Source: Hibiscus mutabilis
Lineage: Eukaryota > Streptophyta > Magnoliopsida > Malvales > Malvaceae
DNA: 64,000 bases
NCBI GenBank assembly: GCA_019671005.1
Contig: CM033752.1
Coordinates: 14,384,001-14,448,000, forward strand
Direction: 5' to 3'
Under the pieces are notes generated by a model. It was given only the letters and a program-made list of their open reading frames with translations, was not told the origin of the DNA and made no database searches. The position numbers and the translations under genes were made by a program. Shown one piece after another: positions 58,594-64,000 of the stretch. Each line of letters starts with the position of its first letter. The first letter of the stretch is position 1.

Positions 58594-61500
58594 TGTAACC
58601 CCCTTGACCCGGCCTAGACGCCAGACCAAATTGAGCGAGCTACATTGGGTTTGCCAAGACAAACCCAAAAGAATTACTTAGAAAACTGTCCATTTTTTCA
58701 TTTTATCTTATCTAAATGCATAATTAATTCCTAAGGTGATCATGCTGGCAGCAGTGAAATTTACAACTCAATCTGGTGTCGAATTGACATCCAATTGACC
58801 AAGAACGTACTTTAGGGACCAAATTGTAATTTTTAAAAATTATAAGGACTTGTTTAAATCCAAAGTTTCCAACCCTCAACTAGTCATGTTTCATGCATTC
58901 AGGTTAAATTTCAACCCAAAATAATCATCCAAACTCATTTTAATTGCATATATAACATTTGGGGACTAGATTGCACACCTCCAAACTTCAACAGGCTAAA
59001 AAACAAGAAATCAACAATGCGTACCGATAAGGGCAAGCTCGTATCGATACGGCTCAACAGACTTAACCGCCTTACGTACTGGTACACTAGCCACCGTACT
59101 GATACAATGCATAAAGCAACCCGTACCGGTACAACAAAGTTCTCATACTGATCCCTTCTTTTTTCTTCAAAACCTCAATTTCTAGTGACTACAATGTGTA
59201 TTGACACAGTACCTCGCGTATCGGTACGACGCTTTAAAAATGAAGGGGTCATACCAGAACTCAAACCCGTGTACCGATTCTACTGTGCAAATTTCAAGGG
59301 GTGTACCGATACTCGGCTAATAGTACCAGTAACCCTAGGAATTTTATCCTCAAAATAGACCCATTTTAGACCCTGCGTACCGATCTTTGGGTACCGTACT
59401 GGTACACGAAGGTCTGTAATGACCTCTAGGTCCAAATATGACTATTTGGATCACTCCAAACAACTTCAAACATCTCCTAAACATCATATAGCATCTCAAG
59501 CATCATTTCCACAAACATATAAGCATGGTAGAGGATCATTCACCACATTGCATATTCAAACAATGGTCCTATAGGCATGATCTCTACCCAAGCATGCAAT
59601 TTGTATCCCAACCCCTCAAAACAAGATAGTAAACATCATACAAGTTCAAAACATCAAATTTAACTTGTCCAAACCAGGGAGTAACCAAAACAACCCTCCT
59701 AATTACATATTGGTCACATTGCCCTTTATTTACTACAAGTTCGTTTATCAAAACCATACTCAGAATGTTTCAAATCTCGAATTCTTCCTCACTTGCTCCC
59801 TGCCCTGAAATTTTACTTTCCTGCATTGATGAGAAATGAGAGCGTAAGCAAATAATGCCTAATGAGGGTCACTCTAACAAAACACTCATCGATGCATTTA
59901 AAATCACTTTAGCCAAAACACTCTTTGTATATCATGCTTAAACATCTCATGCCCTTTTTACCATTATAAAACATGCATATTAAACCATATGCAAAACATG
60001 TATCATGGATCTCATGCATAATCCCATATGCAAGCCTTAATTTAAGTCTTCACATGCGTATTCATCCAATAGCCAAGCTTAAAGAGCAAAACATATAAAT
60101 CCCATTATACAAAACATAATTCATCATGATACACCAATTCACATATATTAGCTTTCAAGTGACCCAAAAACAAAATCTTTCCTTAACAAAAACACATCAG
60201 ATACACGGATTTCCCAAGTGGTTCCTTCGACCACTTAACATACATCTAATTGGAGCAAACGGCACATTTAACCCCTCGACAGTTATGATGTATAATATCT
60301 ACAATTGGAGCAATGATATATTTATCCCCTTGACCATTGTGATACTCAATCCTCTAGTGGGAGAATGCGACACAATTAACCCCTCGACCACTGCGGTTAC
60401 CATGGTGGATATAACGGCACAATTAACCCCTCGACACATATGAGTCGACTTATTATAGTGCATTTTAAACCCTATGGCATGCCAATTATATCCGATAACA
60501 TTTAACCATTTTCACTTAGCCAATATATTTCATTTTAAACATGATACCTCAATGTTTTTCATATGCATCATTCAAACCAATTCCAATGCAACAAAACATG
60601 CATTTACATAATCTCAAAATCTATTTCACAAACCATTAGCCATACTCAAATATCATCAGTATACGATCATTTGCATCCTATTCCATTCCCAAAATATGCA
60701 TAAAATTGTAGGTATCAAATCATAAACATAGGCATGAGAAAATCAACATTTGCCAAACGAAAATTGAGAGCAAATTCGTCTAATACTTACTTTCAAGCTT
60801 ATACAAGTGTTTCAAGCTTAATCTAAACTCCCAAAGTCACTTTCAAACTTTTTAAATCTGTAAAACACGTTTCCACTCACCAACAACACAACACCCTCTT
60901 GCAGTTGCAAAAATTAACACCAAAACATCTCATGCCCTTTTTACCATTATAAAACATGCATATTACACCATATGCAAAACATGTATCATGGATCTCATGC
61001 ATAATCCCATATGCAAACTCTAATTTAAGCCTTCACATGCTTATTCGTCCAATAGCAAAACTTAAAGAGCAAAACATATAAATCCCATTATACAAAATAT
61101 AATTCATCATGATACATCAATTCACATATATTGACTTTCAAGTGACCGAAAAACAAAATCTTTCCTTAACAAGAACACATCAGATACACGGATTTCTCAA
61201 ATGGTTCCTTCAACCACTTAACATACATCTAACTGGAGCAAACGACACATTTAACCCCTCGACGGTTACGATGTATAATATCTACAATTGGAGCAATGAC
61301 ACATTTAACCCTTGACCATTGTGATACTCAATCCTCAAGTGGGAGAATACGACACAATTAACCCATCGATCGCTGCGGTTCCTATGGTGGATATAACGCT
61401 ACAATTAACCCCTCTACACACATGAGGCGACTTATTATATTGCACTTTAAACCCTATGGCATGCCAACTATATCCGATAACATTTAACCATTTTCACTTA

Positions 61501-62690
61501 GCCAATATATTCCATTTTAAACATGATACCTCACTGTTTTTTGTATGCATCATTCAAATCAATTCCAATGCAACAAAACATGCATTTACATAATCTAAAA
61601 ATCCATTTCACAAACCATTTGCCATACTCAAATATCATCAGTATAAGATCACTTGCATCCTATTCTATTCCCAAAATATGCATAAAACAATAGGTATCAA
61701 ATCATAAACATAGGCATGAGAAAATCAACATTTGCCAAATCGAAATTGAGAGCGAATTCGTCTAATACTTGCTTTCAAGCTTAGACAAGCGTTTCAAGAT
61801 TAATCTAAACTCCCAAAGTCACTTTCAACTTTTTAAAGCTGTAAAACACGTTTCCACTCACCGACAACACAACGCCCTCTTGCCGTTGCGAAAATTAACA
61901 CGACACTTCCTTTAAACAACCGAAATTAACACCAAACTCAACCGAAGCAAAGCCCAACTATAATCTATTGATTTTAACATCTTAACATCATCAATTAACA
62001 TCCAAAAACAACAATATAACGTCCTTATACCTCCAGCAACCTTACATCACTAGAAACACCTCAAAATCTAACTATTTACAACCTAGAAAATTAGAAATTC
62101 ACATAGTTTTGGGATTCCTTTTATTAACATTTTCTCTTAACATTAAAACACATCTTATAACTGATCTAAATCAATTAGAATCAACACAAATCAGATCCAT
62201 ATCAAGATTGATAAAATTTCTTATCAAAACTCAATTAAAACCAATTAATCACGATTTAGTCATAAAAACTTAACAAAAATCAGTTTTAAAGGATCACGAA
62301 CTTGGGAATTTCAATAAAGAACCTTTAATTAGAGGAGAGAAATGAAAATCACCTCTAATTGTTGATTTCTCCCTTAATTGGCAAGTTTTGGATGAAATCT
62401 TCAAGTAAGCAAATATGATTTAGTGTAGGAATCAAAAGAATTAATTAGGATATTAAATAGTAATCAAAAGAGAATGATTCTTGAGAATTTTAGAGTGAAA
62501 TTGTTAGTTTGGCTGCTGAGAAAGTGAAGAGAAAAGTTAAGAGCAAAAGTAGTTATGTAAGAAAATGAAATTGGTTTTTAAAATCCTTCTAATCAAATCT
62601 CTTTTATTTTTATTAAATAACCCTTTTACGATTTAGTCACCAAAATAGTTTTGAAAACTTTACATTTTCGTCATAGGACCAAAATGTCCA
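58594..62690 (-). mobile_element. Element E LTR, inverted relative to D
   Basis: On the + strand it begins TGTAACCCCCTTGACCCGG, the reverse complement of the LTR end seen in C and D. It then runs backwards through the dyad array (58,995-59,415), the 'gagagcgtaagc' landmark near 59,838 and the leader-like 'cctctaattgttgatttctccc' near 62,352. It is cut at 62,690 by the next LTR, losing perhaps 200 bp of its start. No primer site follows its end, so it is a solo or 3' LTR. An internal tandem duplication makes it longer than its relatives. Confidence 0.82.
59941..61903. repeat. Tandem duplication, period about 983 bp, inside the E LTR
   Basis: Copy 1 (59,941-60,923) and copy 2 (60,924-61,903) both start 'aacatctcatgccctttt' and align throughout with scattered substitutions and small indels. 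The bases at the copy junction ('attaacaccaaaacatctc') mark the crossover region. Confidence 0.9.
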
Positions 62691-64000
62691 TGTAACACCC
62701 TTAACGTATAATCCTAGACTGAATATACATTAAAGATGTTACGAAATCATTGGAAGAAATCTTGACTAATTTTTTTATACCAAAATTTAATTTGTAGTTT
62801 AACCCTTTCTCAGTTTTAAATTTAAAACTATGTCATCTAGGTGCAACTAGTTTTCACCCTGAATTGGTTTACAAACTTTATAATTGAATTATTGAAATAA
62901 AAATATAATTCAGGGTGGAAACTACGTAAGCTTCCTAGACCCTTTCTTGATTTTTAAAATTTTTACGCTATTAGGGTTAAACAACATCTTAACCATACCA
63001 ATGATTTTGTTATTGTTAACAATTCGTATTTCTAAACTTATCCATCCATAAAAGCGTATAATTACGTTGTAAACTTATGCTGTAGACAATTAAACTTTAA
63101 AATACTTACATGCCCACTAGTCTATAAAATTATGATAAAGACGTACTTACTGAACTTATTGTAGTAACTTGATTTTTCCCAAGTTTCTGCTTCTCCTCGA
63201 TAGAAGATTTCCAGGAAACCTACGTGTGACATAAGACACACGCTAAGTACGAACTTAGTGAGGCATTCAAAATAGTTTATCAAAACATGAAGTAATATAA
63301 TTTAGTATGTCATATATAAAGTACAATACATTTTTTTCTATAAATGGCAATCATGTCACAATATCAATGTTTCATGTATCATTGCTAACATGTAAATCAT
63401 GAATCAGCAATATCAGGTAGATCATAAAACATAATTATCATGTATAACATGAATCATCCCTATTCTGTATCATATAACAACTCTATCATGCATCATGTAA
63501 CATTTCTATCATATATCATGTAACATTTCTATCATGTATCATGTAACATTTCTATCATATATCAATATCATTTCTATCATGTATCATGTAACATTTCTAT
63601 CATGTATCATGTGACATTTCTATCATGTATGCCATGTACTTCTCTGTCATGTAACATGTAACTTCTTTTTCATGTATCATGAAATTATGTAACATCTTTT
63701 TTATGTATCATGTAATCATGTAACATCTGTATCATGTATCATGTTCTTTCATGTAATCATCTTGTTATATTATCAACGTGTCTGCTAGAGGCCCATGGAA
63801 ACCCCGTAGCCTATATGCACCGTAGTGCCATGTAGAGTACGTACTAGAGAGGACGCTCTTTGCTCCTCATATAAGGAGACTCTTTGCTCCTTATATAAAC
63901 ACCTCGTTCAAGCATTTTGCACTATGGGCTTGGATCCCTAGGGTGTATCTTGTTTCATTTTAATCTTGTCATTTTCTTATGTGAACATCGTTCATCATTA
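62691..64000 (-). mobile_element. Element F LTR, runs off the window
   Basis: TGTAACACCC at 62691 interrupts the E LTR. The landmark 'acacacgctaagtacgaacttagtgaggc' near 63,231 has the same orientation as its counterpart in the inverted E LTR, so F most likely reads on the - strand, with its 3' end at 62691. Both ends of these LTRs are complementary (TGTAACACC/GGTGTTACA), so the strand call is moderate. Confidence 0.6.
63465..63745. repeat. 23-bp tandem repeat in the F LTR
   Basis: Units of 'atttctatcatgtatcatgt' plus 'aac' repeat about eight or more times, regular at 63,480-63,620 and more diverged to 63,745. It is AT-rich and non-coding. Confidence 0.85.

Noticed and set aside
63465..63745. 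CRISPR-like or satellite array
   Set aside because: It is a short AT-rich tandem repeat within an LTR, with no spacers and too few units for a centromeric satellite.
1..64000. tRNA, rRNA or snRNA genes
   Set aside because: No cloverleaf with box A/B elements or conserved rRNA stretch was seen. The tRNA-like matches are retrotransposon primer sites.

Overview
The window is nuclear DNA of a flowering plant, most likely a eudicot. It contains one intact multi-exon housekeeping gene with plant-type introns, several families of chromovirus-like Ty3/gypsy and Ty1/copia retrotransposons, a FAR1/MULE relic, and hAT and CACTA-type DNA elements. The species cannot be fixed from sequence alone. A 100-N scaffold gap lies at 4317-4416.

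Layout. (1) Positions 1 to about 33,172 are a nest of retrotransposons. The outer layer, element A (+ strand Ty3/gypsy), starts left of the window. Its 5' LTR (1-1636 plus 17593-18372) is split by element B (1637-17587, - strand, Athila/Tat-like; duplication GTAAG). Its protease gene is split by element C (20046-31847, + strand, about 3.5-kb LTRs; duplication TTTAT). Element A stops about 300 bp upstream of the XPB start codon. (2) Element B has gag and protease but no pol of its own. It carries foreign cargo instead: intron-containing, broken pieces of two host genes (a MOR1/XMAP215-type microtubule protein and an RTEL1-type helicase), antisense to the element, plus a dead copia element. (3) 33,468-40,220 is an apparently functional XPB/ERCC3 gene (20 exons, 770 codons, the TFIIH helicase). 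A 1.3-kb hAT-type element, itself carrying a CACTA-like MITE, sits in its seventh intron. (4) 40.4-47.8 kb holds a 37-bp minisatellite, a small two-exon GRF zinc-finger gene (- strand), a compact solo LTR with duplication AGAAT, a relic of a plant transposon protein, and a FAR1-related pseudogene. (5) 47,843-64,000 is retrotransposon debris: a - strand Ty3/gypsy 3' end (G), a + strand relic (D), an inverted LTR of the same subfamily (E) with a 983-bp tandem duplication, and another LTR (F) running off the window.

Only XPB, and perhaps the GRF gene, look functional; almost everything else is repeat. The most notable features are the cargo-bearing element B, with LTRs differing by only about a dozen changes; arrays of CGTAYCGRTACG-type dyads at a similar place in nearly all the gypsy LTRs; duplicated hairpin-plus-polypurine modules with compensating stem changes in B; and a head-to-head LTR pair (D/E) that could make long hairpin RNA.
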